From positions 71,417,121 to 71,481,120 of the forward strand of contig NC_030814.1 of NCBI RefSeq assembly GCF_001704415.2: a stretch of 64,000 nucleotides of DNA, read 5' to 3'. Shown piece by piece: positions 1 to 11,583 of this stretch (the first letter of the stretch is position 1; each line of letters opens with the position of its first letter). The notes beneath the pieces were generated by a model. It ran no database searches. It was not told the DNA's origin and saw only the letters and a list, made by a program, of their open reading frames with translations. The translations under genes were made by a program, and so were the position numbers. The stretch comes from Capra hircus. Taxonomy: Eukaryota; Chordata; Mammalia; Artiodactyla; Bovidae.

Positions 1-441
1 AAAACTAAGGTCCAGAGAAGGCACATGACTTCCTCCTCCAAAATATGTTTCAGAGCTAGTTCCTGAGAGGTGGACATGAAAGCTGGAAGTCTAGCCAGCT
101 AACAGTTCAACTCTTCTCCTTCCCTCCATGCAGGCTGCCTCTTATTCTTACCTCTGTCCCCTTGGCCTTTAAGCTCTGATCTACCTTTCTGAGGCTTTTA
201 AGAAGGTGGGCTGGCAATGTGTTATTTCATTCCAAGTGAGTGAAATACAAGATAATACAATGAAATCCAAGAAAATACACCTTGGGGTATTATCTACTCT
301 AATAAGTAAATAAGGATGAATTATAATTAAGACAGCAGTTCCTCATAGATTAATATACTTCATTTCTATAATGTCTAATGGTTTTTGGAAACTGAAAAAT
401 AGTTAAAATATTTTCCTTTTAAATGTATTAGAATTAGAGAC
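1..441. other. unassigned AT-rich interval
   Basis: No reading frame, repeat family or RNA gene is recognised here. The sequence becomes AT-rich towards the BovB that begins at about 442. Confidence 0.5.
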
Positions 442-962
442 AGTTATGACTAACCTAGATAGCATATTCAAAAGCAGAGACATTACTTTGCCAACAAAGG
501 TCCGTCTAGTCAAGTCTATGGTTTTCCCAGTGGTCATGTATGGATGTGAGAGTTGGACTGTGAAGAAAGCTGAGCGCTGAAGAATTGATGCTTTTGAACT
601 GTGGTGTTGGAGAAGACTCTTGAGAGTCCCTTGGACTGCAAGGAGATCCAACCAGTCCATCCTAAAGGAGATCAGTTCTGGGTGTTCTTTGGAAGGAATG
701 ATGCTAAAACTGAAACTCCAGTACTTTGGCCACCTTGTGCAAAGAGCTGACTCACTGGAAAAGACTCTGATGCTGGTAGGGATTGGGGGCAGGAGGAGAA
801 GGGGACGACAGAGGATGAGATGGCTGGATAGCGTCACCGACTTGATGGACATGAGTTTGAGTGAACTCCGGGAGTTGGTGATGGATAGGGAGGCCTGGCG
901 TGCTGCAATTCATGGGGTCGCAAAGAATCAGACACGACTGGGCGACTGAACTGAACTGAATA
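442..962 (+). mobile_element. BovB LINE, 5'-truncated 3' end
   Basis: This is the terminal ~0.5 kb of a BovB (RTE clade) retrotransposon in sense orientation. It encodes the region after the reverse transcriptase, with the recognisable peptide RVPWTARRSNQSILKE, and ends in the typical repeated CTGAA tail at about 945-962. The frame is interrupted by an in-frame TGA at 578-580 and is open again on both sides, with the C-terminal part (620-949) in the same frame. The 5' end is truncated inside the RT tail, as is usual for LINE insertions. No clear target-site duplication is seen. Confidence 0.93.
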
Positions 963-981
963 GTATATTCACTGTATAAAG

Positions 982-1185
982 CTTTCATTCCTTGGTGGCT
1001 TGGATGGTAAAGAATCTGCCTGCAATGCAGGAGACCCAGGTTCGATCTCTGGATCAGGAAAATCCCCTGGAGAAGGAAATGACAAACCACTCCAGTATTC
1101 TTGCCTAGAGAATTTCATGGACAGAGGAGCCTGGCAGGCTACAATCCATGGGGTCACAAAGAATCAAACACGACTGAGTGACTAA
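982..1185 (+). mobile_element. Bov-tA2 SINE
   Basis: A tRNA-Glu-derived head (box-B-like GGTTCGATC near 1040) is joined to the BovB-like tail ending in GACTGAGTGACTAACA. Flanks 970-981 (CACTGTATAAAG) and 1186-1199 (CACTGTCTATAAAG) look like a target duplication with a 2 bp indel. Confidence 0.92.
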
Positions 1186-1334
1186 CACTGTCTATAAAGT
1201 AATGGACTGTTTCTGTTATATTTGTATTATAAAAAGGCAAATCAACTTAACTTTGACTATTGTTTAATAGTCAAATGTAATTCTATTATTTATTTAATAT
1301 TTGGCTGTTTAGCCCCAAATTACATGAAGCAAAA

Positions 1335-2178
1335 ATGCACATTTGAACTGAGAAATAGAAAGTTGAACAATAGTTGGAGATTTCAATACCCCACTTTCCA
1401 TAGTGGATAAAACAGCTAGTCAGAAGATAAGAAGGAAATATAAGGCTTGAACAATACTATAACCCAAGCATTCTAAACCTAACATTCCATCCAACAGCAG
1501 CAGAAGGTGTCTTTTTCTCAAGTGCACATTGAGTATTCTCCAGGATAGGCCATGTGCTAGGCCATACGACAAGCCTCAATAAGTTTCAAAGGACTGAAAT
1601 CATACAAGTTATGTTCTCTGGCAATGGAATGAAATTAGATATCAACAACAAAATTAATTTGGGCAATTCACAAATATGTGCAAATTAAGCAGTACACTTC
1701 TATGTTATCAGTGGGTCAAAGAAGAATCACAAAGGAAATCAGAATATACATACATTGAGATGAATTAAAATGACAAAAGTTATTGGATACAGCTAAAACA
1801 GTACTTAGAGGGAAATTTATAGCTATAAATATTATTTGACTGTAAAAAGGAATGGAGTACTGATACCTATTACAACATGAATAAATGTTAAAACCACTAG
1901 GCCAAGTGAAAGAGACCAGTCTCAAAAGGCCACATATTATATGATTCCATTTATATAAAATGTCTAGAATAGGCAAATCAATAGAAAGTTGATTAATGGT
2001 TTCCTAGGGCTGGGGATTTGGGAGAAATGGGAAGTTACAGTCATGAGGTTTCTTTTTTTGATGATGAAAATATTCTAAAATTGATTGAGGTGATACCACC
2101 ACTAGAAATCACTAAATTATACATTTAAATGAATTAATTAAATGGTATGTGAATTATATTTCAGTAAAGCTATATTTC
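1335..2178 (+). mobile_element. old L1 fragment: ORF2 part and 3' UTR
   Basis: Decayed L1 in sense orientation. The segment around 1375-1840 matches the endonuclease/linker part of L1 ORF2 (for example TTCAATACCCCACTTTC), full of stops. From about 1840 it changes to an L1M-type 3' UTR. No intact frame remains. This is an ancient mammalian copy, much older than the BovBs. The assignment is from family recognition, not a search. Confidence 0.75.
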
Positions 2179-2734
2179 AAAAACAAATTTGAAAGTTGAA
2201 AATATCCTTGATATATAGCGCAAAAGTGAAATTCTTTCTGTTAATTTGATGTTCTTCTTTATTTTAACCTAACTGGGGATCACCTTCAGTTTTGTAAACT
2301 ACTCTTTGTGTTTGCTTTTCCACCTTCTTGCTCCTGTACATTCCATGGATTATCACATTCTCAGACACAACAACCACCACATTTAGTCAAATTTGTATAT
2401 CATAGAATTGATGTGGTTTCAATAATAAACAATAAATGCCAGCAGCCTCAGCAAATGAAACAAACAAACAAACAAAAAAGGAGGGCTGAGCAGAAACCAG
2501 GCCTCTGTCCCCCTCCACATGCTGTCCCATACCTGGACAGCATGGGAGAGGCCAGACTGGGCAGGCGTGGGGGTTGAATGCAGTGAACTTTGCTCACCCT
2601 CCTGTGCTCACCAGGCAGACACCCTTGACTGGGCACCTGCCCCCAGATTTGGCATCCCTATGGAGTTGACTTACTGCCCAGATGCCAAGGGGTGAGGCAC
2701 TGAGGGCCTGGGGCCAGGGGAATGGAAAGAAGCT
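2179..2734. other. unassigned interval
   Basis: Single-copy-looking sequence with a short AAAC-repeat near 2458-2476. Composition shifts from AT-rich to GC-rich at about 2480. No gene is supported. Confidence 0.4.
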
Positions 2735-2925
2735 CCCTGGATGCACCTGCTTCCTGAATTGGCTGGCCTTGGACAACTTCATTTCTTTCTCTATACCTTG
2801 GTTTTCTTATCTCAAAAAGGGGGTCATTATTTGGCTGGGAGGATTAAATGAAGTATCATCTGTGAAGCATGGGCCCACCACTGTATCTGGCAAATAATAG
2901 GCATCTGTCAATGTTAGTTTGTCCT
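2735..2925 (+). repeat. MIR SINE
   Basis: Diverged MIR: a segment like the MIR core (TTGGACAACTTCATTTC, then TTGGTTTTCTTATCTC) is followed by GGATTAAATGAAG and the 3' part ending near AATAATAGGCATC. An ancient mammal-wide SINE. Confidence 0.75.
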
Positions 2926-4593
2926 TTTCCTACTCCTTATGGGGAAAGTTTATCAGAAGGTCAAAATGCCTGCCGTAGAGTCTATCTTGAGGCAGCTGGA
3001 CTCCCAGCTAGCGTGCGGTCACGTGGTCTTGGGTCAGTTTCTCTGGGCTGGGTGGCACATGCATCCATGCTACATGCAAGTGAAACCCTGGAGCCACCCA
3101 TGGAGACTTGGGGTTTTTGCTCTCTCTCTGGCTGCCACCTCCGCCCTCGTCACTTTTCTCCTTGATTGCTGCATCAGCCTGCTTGGGCTCCCTACTGCCT
3201 ACCCTTGGCCTTTGCCCACTCTGCCCCGGAGGGCACTTTCCAGCCTACGCATTCTGTCTCTACCGTCCTCTTTTTGAAAGATGGCATCCCATCTTCAGGA
3301 CTGGTCCCATAGCTCCTCCAGGCCCAGCTCTGGCCCCTGCCTCCCCCACCTCTGCGCTGGGGACCATGTGCGTGTCCTCGTCTGTAAATGCTTGTTGTTG
3401 GGAGAATCCACTTAAGGCACCCACCATGCCCATGGCCCCTCCTCTTGCCCCCAAGGCAAAACTGTTCCCCCATTCTCTGCCACTGGGCAGCACGTGATGC
3501 AGTGCACTGGCGCCTGGGGTTCATTTGGCTGGAGACGTCTGATGAGTTCTGAGCCCCCAGTCCACACATCCCCCAGTGCCTCCCCAAACCTGATGCTTGA
3601 CCGTGCTCAGCTCCAACCCACCACCTGCAAACACAGCCTCGTCATGACTGCTTTCTAACCAGGAGGAGGAGGATGAAGAAAGGTGGCCCTGGCTGTAATC
3701 CCCAGTCTAAAGCTTCCTGGTGACCTCTCTGAGCCTTCATTTCTTCGTTTGTCAACAGGCAGAACAGGTCATGGGCTTCAGCCATGGGAAGGAACTGGCA
3801 CATACAGGGACTTGAGAGCTGTGTGTCCCCCACCTGCTCTTCACTCCTTGTCCTCTTTTGTCCCTTCTCGTCCTCTGGGGCCAGGCCCTAGCCTGAAGGA
3901 GGAAGGAAGAGGGAGAAGCACTGGGCGTTCCCAGAGAGGCAGCAACTAAGAATTTCAGACCGTAGCAAGAGCAGGCTAACAGGTAACTCCTGGTGCCCAC
4001 TCTAGCTGCTGCCAGCTCCAAGATTATTCTAAACCCAAGAGCTGTGTCATGGCTGGGGCATTGTGGCTGTCAGGGTAGAGGCAGAAGGACCCCATTCACC
4101 CTCCCGCACACCACACCCTGGGGTGAAAGTGGGCTCCTGGGATCTGGACTGTCCTCCTTGAGTCACCGTGCTGGGGAGGAGCCTGAGTCTGCCTCTGCTA
4201 CCGCTTCTGTGACCAGCCTCCTCTGGTGACTGTGACCCGGGGCAACCTCAGGCCGCAGGTGGAGGGGGAAGCGGAGAGCTGCCTGAACTTGTTCAGTTGC
4301 CTGCCCAGGAGCAGAGAGCTCAGCTCTGCAGGAGCCAGCAGGACTGCATTGTGAAAGTCGCCCAGAAGTCCAGGCCACCTGGCCAGCCCCCTGGCCCCAT
4401 AGCCAGGCTGAGCCCAGCTGCCAGCCAGGGTGGTAGCAGGGAACCTGCCCTGAAACCAGCGATACCTGGGCTCTGGCCCTTGGCAGTAGTGACTTATGGA
4501 CAGTGGGCAGTAGGGGAGGCTGGGTGTGGGGGTGAGGGAAGATTGAGAGAAGTCTTGGAAGTCTATGGCGAGATGAAAGGGTTGTGGAGATTG
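2926..4593. other. GC-rich single-copy interval
   Basis: About 1.7 kb of GC-rich DNA without a recognisable repeat, apart from a probable MIR fragment at about 3683-3775 (CTCTGAGCCTTCATTTC). Several 80-130 codon open frames overlap on both strands, as expected from composition; none has a recognisable domain. Exons of an unrecognised gene cannot be excluded. Confidence 0.4.
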
Positions 4594-4807
4594 GGAGCCC
4601 AATAGGTGGCTCAGGCAGTAAAGAATCCGCCTGCAATGCAGGAGACCTGGGTTCAATCCCTGGGTTGGGACAATCCCCTGGAGGAGGGCATGGCAACCCA
4701 CTGCAGTATTCTTGCCTGGAGAATCCCCATGGACAGAGAAGCCTGGTGGGCTGCAGTCCATGGAGTTGCAAAGAGTTGGACATGACTGAGTGACTAAGCA
4801 CAGCACA
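4594..4807 (+). mobile_element. Bov-tA2 SINE
   Basis: Complete tRNA-Glu head (GGTTCAATCCCTGGGTTG near 4650) plus BovB-like tail ending GACTGAGTGACTAAGCAC. Sense orientation. Confidence 0.93.
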
Positions 4808-4984
4808 ATACTGAACTGCACACTTGAAGATGGCAAATTGTGTGACGTGTATTTTACCACAATTAGAAATTTTTTTAACAGAAAAAAAACTACACTGAAG
4901 TGAACTTGGATTCACATATTCCAGTGTTCACTAAAAGGTGCTATTAAGGGTATTTTTTTAAACACAGGTTTACCTAGCTTACTT

Positions 4985-5245
4985 TCAAAGCTTAATCATG
5001 GACATTTCCCAACATGCACAAAGGTAAAGAGAAGAGTCAAAAAATTCTCAGGTACCCATCACCTCATCATCTGATTTTATTCATCTCTATATAAACCCTC
5101 CCCCATGCCCTCAGCTCCTCTTCCACTCCAGGTTATTTTAAAGCAAATTCCAGACATGGTATTTCATCCGTCAATATTTCAGTGTCGACAAGCATTCGAA
5201 ATTACAATATGCATTTATTCTAGGCTGAGTAATTTCATAGGTATG
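4985..5245 (-). mobile_element. L1M-type 3' UTR fragment
   Basis: Antisense match by eye to old L1 3' UTR sequence (TTTTAAAGCAAATTCCAGAC at about 5137-5156 is diagnostic). Boundaries are approximate. Confidence 0.55.
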
Positions 5246-7059
5246 AAGGGTTTGGACTCCTCAGGGTCTGTCAGGTGCCACCACCGGGGTGATCTGCTCA
5301 CTGACATTGCTTTCCTGAGGGAGAACAAGGAAGCTCATTCCTCTCTCTTGCTCTCTAAAGAGGGCCAGGGGAAAGACCTTGAGGTCACCTGTAGGACCCC
5401 TGCCTGTGTCTAAAAGATGGCTGATGTGCTCAGGTGCAGGCTGGAGTGCCGAGACAAGGATGCTTCCTACAGTGTGTGGGAGCCGTAGGCCTGACCCCTT
5501 AGGTCCTGGTCTTGGGGAGCTCGGCTACCTGGCCGCCCTGGTCTCCTCGCTCACATATCCACCCTGTGGGCATCTCACCTGCCCTTCCATTTATCCATGC
5601 CCCAGGCCCTGGCACATGAAAGGCCACAGGCCTTGGAAGTCTGGAAGTCAGCCCTCTCCCCGTGTCTTCTGCTCAGGCCCCTGCTTTGTCCCCTTCCTCA
5701 GCCCACTGAGTAGATATGCCCGACACAGCCTATCTGGCTTCCAGCCCCAACTCACGGCAGGCTTGACTCAAGCTAAGAGGCTTGTGTCGGCTGCTGCCCA
5801 TACCCAAACATTCATCTGGCCCCACCCAGGAGAGCCAGACAGGCTGATGCACACCCTTGCCCGCCTGCCTGCCATGCCCCCACCCCACCCTCCAACAAAA
5901 CTTCCCCAGGGAAGACATTCTCCACCCACTGCTCCACCTCCTCTGAAATCCAGGCCACATACAGATCTTCACGTGATCCTCAAGGTTTTTCAAGCAGGAG
6001 TTGGTGGTACTCCTGTCAGGCCTGATGGCCGGATGGGCACAGGATTGTGTGTGAGCATGGACATCAGGGAGATGGGGCCAGTCTCGTACTCTGCACACAG
6101 CTGTCAGTTTCAGGGGGCTTACCAGGCTGACAGTGACAAACAACACCTCACCCTTTATCCCTGGGTTAGTTTACCCACAGGAGCCAATGGGAAGGTCCAC
6201 AAACGTACTGAACAGTTTGTTGCAGGTCCATCCATCTGGGCAGCAGATGCTGAGATGGAAAGGCAGAAGGGGAGTTTATTGGGGGAACATCTACGAAAGA
6301 AAAGGGAGCAGGATTGGGTAGAAGGCACCATGAAGCAAGACAGACTCCAACAACTCTGCCCAGCGAGGGGCTCCAGACCTAACTGCCCGTCGGAGGATCC
6401 CTCATCTGATAAGTATAAGGTCCTTCTACCACCACCATGCTGGCTTCCAGAGAAGAGTGTGACCTCCATCTGAAAGCCTAGCTGGACTCAGAAGATGCTG
6501 ATAGCCGGGCTCTGTCATCCAGGCACACTCCTTGCAGCTGGGCAATGAGTCCTTTCTTGAAGGGGCATGTCACCTTGCCCTACCCAGTCATGGGACAGGC
6601 TGTGTGACTGGAGGCCCTGGGCTGCAGGCATAAAACCTTTAGCGGGGAAGCAGTTTAATGGTGGGATCATGGTCTCCTAGACTCTGTCTCCACCTCCAGG
6701 AGGTGCAGGGTGTGGTTGAACACATGTGTAAACAAGTAGATGAACATACTCCTCAAGAATCAGGTTTTAGTGCAATTCTGGAATTTAGCATTAGGAAACC
6801 TGCCCTCACCTTCAGCCTGTGCCTTTATTAGCAATATGACCTTTAACCTGTTCTAGACCTTGATTTCTTTATTTGTAAAATGAGAGTGATGATGCCTGTT
6901 GTAAGACTTACACATGGTAACATCTCTGAAAACCTGGTGTAGAAAAAAATCATGTGTCTGACATGATCTTACTTATACGAAGCATAGAACTTCACCCCGT
7001 GCAAGATAAGGAACAGGCAGAAAATACACCAGAAATGTTAACACTCAGTGTTTCTGGGT
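5246..7059. other. GC-rich interval without supported gene
   Basis: Mostly single-copy sequence. A 364-codon open frame (5379-6473, +) crosses it but is proline-rich, has no recognisable domain and overlaps equally open frames on the other strand, so I do not call it a gene. A MIR lies at 6790-6935. Confidence 0.45.
6790..6935 (+). repeat. MIR SINE
   Basis: MIR core-like order: CAATATGACCTTTAACC, CTTGATTTCTTTATTTG, TAAAATGAGAGTGATGATG. Strongly diverged. Confidence 0.7.
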
Positions 7060-7390
7060 GACTTTTTTTAAGATTTAGTTTTGAAATAGTTTTGGTCTTA
7101 GAGAAAAATTACAAAAATAATGGAGTTTTCTTTACCCTTGACTCAGCCTCCACCCATGTTAATATCAACCATAACCAAGCACAGTGATGACAACTGAGAA
7201 GTTAACAGTGGTTCAGTACTGTAAATTGTGGACTTTATTTGCATTCAACCAGTTTTTCTACCAACACCCCGTCTGGTTCAGGATCTAGCCCAGCACCCCC
7301 AAGGCATTTAGTTGTCATGTCTTCTTAGTCCCCTCCACTCTGACATTTCTTCAGTCCTACCTTATCTTTTATGATTTCACTCTCTGAAGA
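7060..7390 (-). mobile_element. L1M-type 3' UTR fragment
   Basis: Antisense old L1 3' UTR; GGCATTTAGTTGTCATGTC near 7302-7320 is typical. Boundaries are approximate and the call rests on memory of the family. Confidence 0.5.
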
Positions 7391-7914
7391 GCACTCATAT
7401 TGTAGAATACCCTCAGCTTACATTTGTCTGAGGCTGGGCAGCATGGGGAGGGAACTACCAAGATGTGTGCCATCTCGGCACACATCAGGGGCCAAGATAT
7501 CAATGTATTTCCTCTCTTGTGCTAAGATCTTCAGTTCAGTTCAGTTGAGTCACTCAGTTGTGTCCAGCTCTTTGCCACCCCATGAATCGCAGCACGCCAG
7601 GCTTCCTTGTCCATCACCATCTCCTGGAGTTCACTCAAACTCACGTCCATTGAGTTGGTAATACCATCCAGCCATCTCATCCTCTGTTGTCCCCTTTTCC
7701 TCCTGCCCCCAATCCCTCCCAGCATCAGAGTTTTTTCCAATGAGTCAACTCATCTCATGAGGTGGCCAAAGTACTGGAGTTTCATCTTTAGCATCATTCC
7801 TTCCACAGAACACCCAGGGCTGATCTCCTTCAGAATGGACTGGTTGGATCTCCTTGCAGTCCAAGGGACTCTCAAGAGTCTTCTCCAACACCACAGTTCA
7901 AAAGCATCAATTCT

Positions 7915-9075
7915 TCAGCACTCAGCTTTCTTCACAGTCCAACTCTCACATCCATACATAACCACTGGAAAAACCATTGCCTTGACTAGACGGACCTTTG
8001 TTGGCAAAGCAATGTCTCTGCTTTTGAATATGCTATCTAGCTTGGTCATAACTTTCCTTCCAAGGAGTAAGCCTCTTTTAATTTCATGGCTGCAGTCACC
8101 ATCTGCAGTGATTTTGGAGCCCAAGAAGATAAAGTCTGACACTGTTTCCACTGTTTCCCCATCTGTTTCCCATGAAGTGATGGGACTGGATGCAATGATC
8201 TTCGTTTTCTGAATGTTGAGCTTTAAGCCAACTTTTTCACTCTCCTCTTTCACTTTCATCAAGAGGCTTTTTAGTTCCTCTTCACTTTCTGCCATAAGAG
8301 TGGTGTCATCTGCATATCTGAGGTTATTGATATTTCTCCCGGCAATCTTGATTCCAACTTGTGCTTCATCCAGCTTGGCATTTCGTGTGATGTACTCTGC
8401 ATAGAAGTTAAATAAGCAGGGTGCCAATATACAGCCTTGATGCACTCCTTTTCCTATTTGGAACCAGTCTGTTGTTCCATGTCCAGTTCTAACTGTTGCT
8501 TCCTGACCTGCATATAGGTTTCTCAAGAGGCAGATCAGGTGGTCTGGTATTCCCATCTCTTGGAGAATTTTCCACAGTTGATTGTGATCCACACAGTCAA
8601 AAGCTTTGGCATAGTCAATAAAGCAGAAATAGACGTTTTTCTGAAACTCTCTTGCTTTTTCCATGATCCAGTGGATGTTGGCAATTTGATCTCTGGTTCC
8701 TCTGCCTTTTCTAAAACCAGCTTGAACATCTGGAAGTTCACGGTTCATGTATTGCTGAAGCCTGGCTTGGAGAATTTTGAGCATTACTTTACTATTGTGT
8801 GAGATGAGTGTAATTATGCAGTAGTTTGAACATTCTTTGGTATTGCCTTTCTTTGGAATTGGAATGAAAACTGACCTTTTCCAGTCCTGCGGCCACTGCT
8901 GAGTTTTCCAAATTTGCTGGCATATTGAGTGCAGCACTTTCACAGCATCATCTTTCAGGATTTGAAATAGCTCAACTAGAATTCCATCACCTCCACTAGC
9001 TTTGTTCATAGTGATGCTTTCTAAGGCCCACTTGACTTCACATTCCAGGATATCTGGCTCTAGGTGAGTGATCAC
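7915..9075 (-). pseudogene. BovB reverse-transcriptase ORF fragment (386 codons)
   Basis: Middle of the BovB ORF. RT landmarks in order: FIDYAKAFD (residues ~152-160, motif A aspartates present), GVHQGC (~210-215, motif B glutamine kept) and YADD (~254-257, catalytic pair kept). The product would copy BovB or SINE RNA at a nicked target. The frame ends at a TGA (7915-7917), where other copies have CGA or CAA, and upstream it is separated from the endonuclease by frame breaks. It cannot make a full BovB protein and is treated as a retroelement pseudogene. Confidence 0.85.
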
Positions 9076-9608
9076 ACCATCGTGATTATCTTGGTCTTGA
9101 AGATCTTTTGTACAGTTCTTCTGTGTATTCTTGCCACCTCTTCTTAATATCTTCTGCTTCTGTTAGTTCCATACCATTTCTGTCCTTTATCAAGCCCATC
9201 TTTGCATGAAATGTTCCCTTGGTATCTCTAATTTTCTTGAAGAGATCTCTAGTCTTTCCCATTCTGTTGTTTTCTTCTATTTTTTTGCACTGATCGCTGA
9301 GGAAGGCTTTCTTATCTCTTCTTACTATTCTTTGGAACTCTGCATTCAGATGCTTATATCTTTCCTTTTCTCCTTTGCTTTTCACTTATCTTCTTTTCAC
9401 AGCTATTTGTAAGGCCTCCTCAGCCATTTTGCTTTTTTGCATTTCTTTTCCATGGGGATGGTCTTAATCCCTGTCTCCTATACCATGTCACAAACCTCAG
9501 TCCATAGTTCATCAGGCATTCTATCTATCAGATCTAGGCCCTTAAATCTATTTCTCACTTCTACTGTATAATCATAAGGGATTTGATTTAGGTCATACCT
9601 GAATGGTC

Positions 9609-10067
9609 TCCTTTAGAATGGACTGGTTGGGTCTCCTTGCAGTCCAAGGGACTCTCAAGAGTCTTCTCCAACACCACAGTTCAAAAGCATCAATTCTTTG
9701 GCACTCAGCTTTCTTCACACAGTCCAACTCTCACATCCATACATGACTACTGGAAAAACCACAGCCATTCTAAAGGAGATCAGTCCTGGGTGTTCTTTGG
9801 AAGGAATGACGCTAAAGCTGAAACTCCAGTACTTTGGCCACCTCATGCAGAGTTGACTCATTGGAAAAGACTCTGATGCTGGGAGGGATTGGGGGCAGGA
9901 GGAGAAGGGATGACAGAGGATGAGACGGCTGGATGGCATCACAGACTCAATGGACGTGAGTTTGAGTGAACTCTGGGAGTTGATGATGGACAGGGAGGCC
10001 TGGTGTGCTGCAATTCATGGGGTCACAAAGAGTCAGACACGACTCAGCAACTGAACTGAACTGAACT
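9609..10067. mobile_element. BovB insertion with inverted 5' segment (twin-priming structure)
   Basis: The host BovB reads continuously if 9609-10067 is removed. The insert has two parts. Positions ~9609-9768 are the antisense of a BovB stretch covering the GTTGGACTGTG to CCATTCTAAAGGAGA part of the 3' region. Positions 9769-10063 run in sense from ATTCTAAAGGAGATCAG to the CTGAA tail. The pieces are adjacent in the consensus and overlap by about 13 bp (ATTCTAAAGGAGA). An inverted 5' part joined to a direct 3' part is the hallmark of twin priming, known from L1. TSD candidates are TGGTCT (left) and TGCTCT (right). Confidence 0.82.
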
Positions 10068-10234
10068 GAACTGAGTGCTCTAGTGGTTTTCCCTACTTTC
10101 TTCAATTTAAGTCTGAATTTGGCAATAAGGAACTCATGATCTGAGCCACAGTCAGCTCCCGGTCTTGTTTTTGCTGACTGTATAGAGCTTCTCCATCTTT
10201 GGCTGCAAGGAATATAATCAATCTGATTTTGGTG

Positions 10235-10915
10235 TTAACCATCTGGTGATGTCCATGTGTAGAGTCTTCTCTTGTGTTGTTGGAAGAGGGTGTTTGCTAT
10301 GACTAGTGCGTTCTCTTGGCAAAACTCTATTAGTCTCTCCCCTGCTTTATTCCACATTCCAAGGCCAAATTTGCCTGTTACTCCAGGTGTTTCTTGACTT
10401 CCTACTTTTGCATTCCAGTGCCCTATAATGAAAAGGACATCTTTTTTGGGTGTTAGTTCTAAAAGGTCTTGTAGGTCTTCATAGAACCATTCAACTTCAG
10501 CTTCTTCAGCGTTACTGGTTGGGGCATAGACTTGGATTACTGTGATATTGAATGGTTTACCTTGGAAACGAACAGAGATCATTCTGTCGTTTTTGAGACT
10601 GCATCCGAGTACTGCATTTCGGACTCTTTTGTCGACCATGATGGCTACTCCATTTCTTCTAAGGGATTCCTGCCCGCAGTAGTAGACGGAATGGTCATCT
10701 GAGTTAAATTCACCCATTCCAGTCCATTTTAGTTCACTGATTCCTAGAATGTCGACATTCACTCTTGCCATCTCCTGTTTGACCACTTCCAATTTGCCTT
10801 GATTCATGGACCTGACATTCCAGGTTCCTATGCAATATTGCTCTTTACAGCATCGGACCTTGCTTCTATCACCAGTCACATCCACAGCTGGGTATTGTTT
10901 TTGCTTTGGCTCCAT
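10235..10915 (-). pseudogene. BovB APE-type endonuclease ORF fragment (226 codons)
   Basis: N-terminal half of the BovB protein, the endonuclease that nicks target DNA. Motifs visible: GTWNVRSMN (active-site Asn), GISELKWTG (metal-binding Glu), YAPTSN and GHWNAKVG. The last is GDWNAKVG in the copy at 57.8 kb, so the catalytic Asp is His here and the enzyme would probably be inactive even if translated. The frame stops after TWTSPDG, before the SDH motif. Related BovB endonuclease sequence was exapted in the ruminant p97Bcnt protein, but nothing here indicates a host gene. Confidence 0.85.
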
Positions 10916-11283
10916 CTCTTCATTCTTTCTGGAGTTATTTCTCTACTGATCTCCAGTAGCATATTGGGCACCTACTGACGTGGGGAGTTCCTCTTTCAGT
11001 AACCGATCATTTTGCCTTTTCATACTGTTCATGGGGTTCTCAAGGCAAGAATAGTGAAGTGGTTTACCATTCCCTTCTCCAGTGGACCACATTCTGTCAG
11101 ACCTCTCCACCATAACCCACCCGTCTAGGGTTGCCCTGCGGGCATGGCTTAGTTTCATTGAGTTAGACAAGGCTGTGGTCCTAGTGTGATTAGATTGACT
11201 AGTTTTCTGTGAGTATGGTTTCTGTGTGTCTGCCCTCTGATGCCCTCTTGCAACACCTACTGTCTTACTTGGGTTTCTCTTAC

Positions 11284-11583
11284 CTTGGATGTGGGGTATC
11301 TCTTTACAGTTGCCCCAGCAAAGGGCAGCCTCTGCTCCTTACCTTGGACAAGGGGTCTCTCCTCACCGCCGCCCCTCCTGACCTTGAATGTGGAGTAATT
11401 CTTCTTGGCCCTCCTGTGCCAGCGCAGCCACCGCTCCTTGGACGTGGGGTACCTCCTCTCAGCCGCCGCCCCTGGCCTCGGGCGTGGGGTAGCTCCTCCC
11501 GGCAGCCTCTGACCTCAGACATGGGGTAGCTCCTCTTGACTGCTCCTGCGCTGTCGCAGCCTAGCACTCTCGGCCACCGCCCC
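11284..11583 (-). repeat. BovB 5' UTR with CpG-rich tandem units
   Basis: A motif resembling TTGGACGTGGGGTACCTC (plus strand) recurs at about 11284, 11344, 11383, 11437, 11476 and 11513. The units are roughly 35-60 bp, separated by GC-rich spacers such as GCCGCCGCCCCT. This lies at the start of the full-length BovB and is the likely site of its internal promoter. That role is inferred from position only. Confidence 0.75.

Noticed and set aside
4163..4915. 250- and 220-codon minus-strand frames
   Set aside because: They consist partly of a translated Bov-tA2 SINE (4594-4807) and otherwise show no domain.
5379..6473. 364-codon open frame on the plus strand, the longest outside mobile elements
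   Set aside because: Proline-rich without any recognisable domain, in GC-rich DNA with equally open frames on the opposite strand; no splice or start context supports it.
7607..8212. 201-codon plus-strand frame and its relatives as host genes
   Set aside because: Antisense to the BovB ORF and present over several BovB copies; a by-product of the element.
11284..11583. Host CpG island
   Set aside because: CpG-rich, but it is the 5' UTR of the full-length BovB, inside its target duplications.
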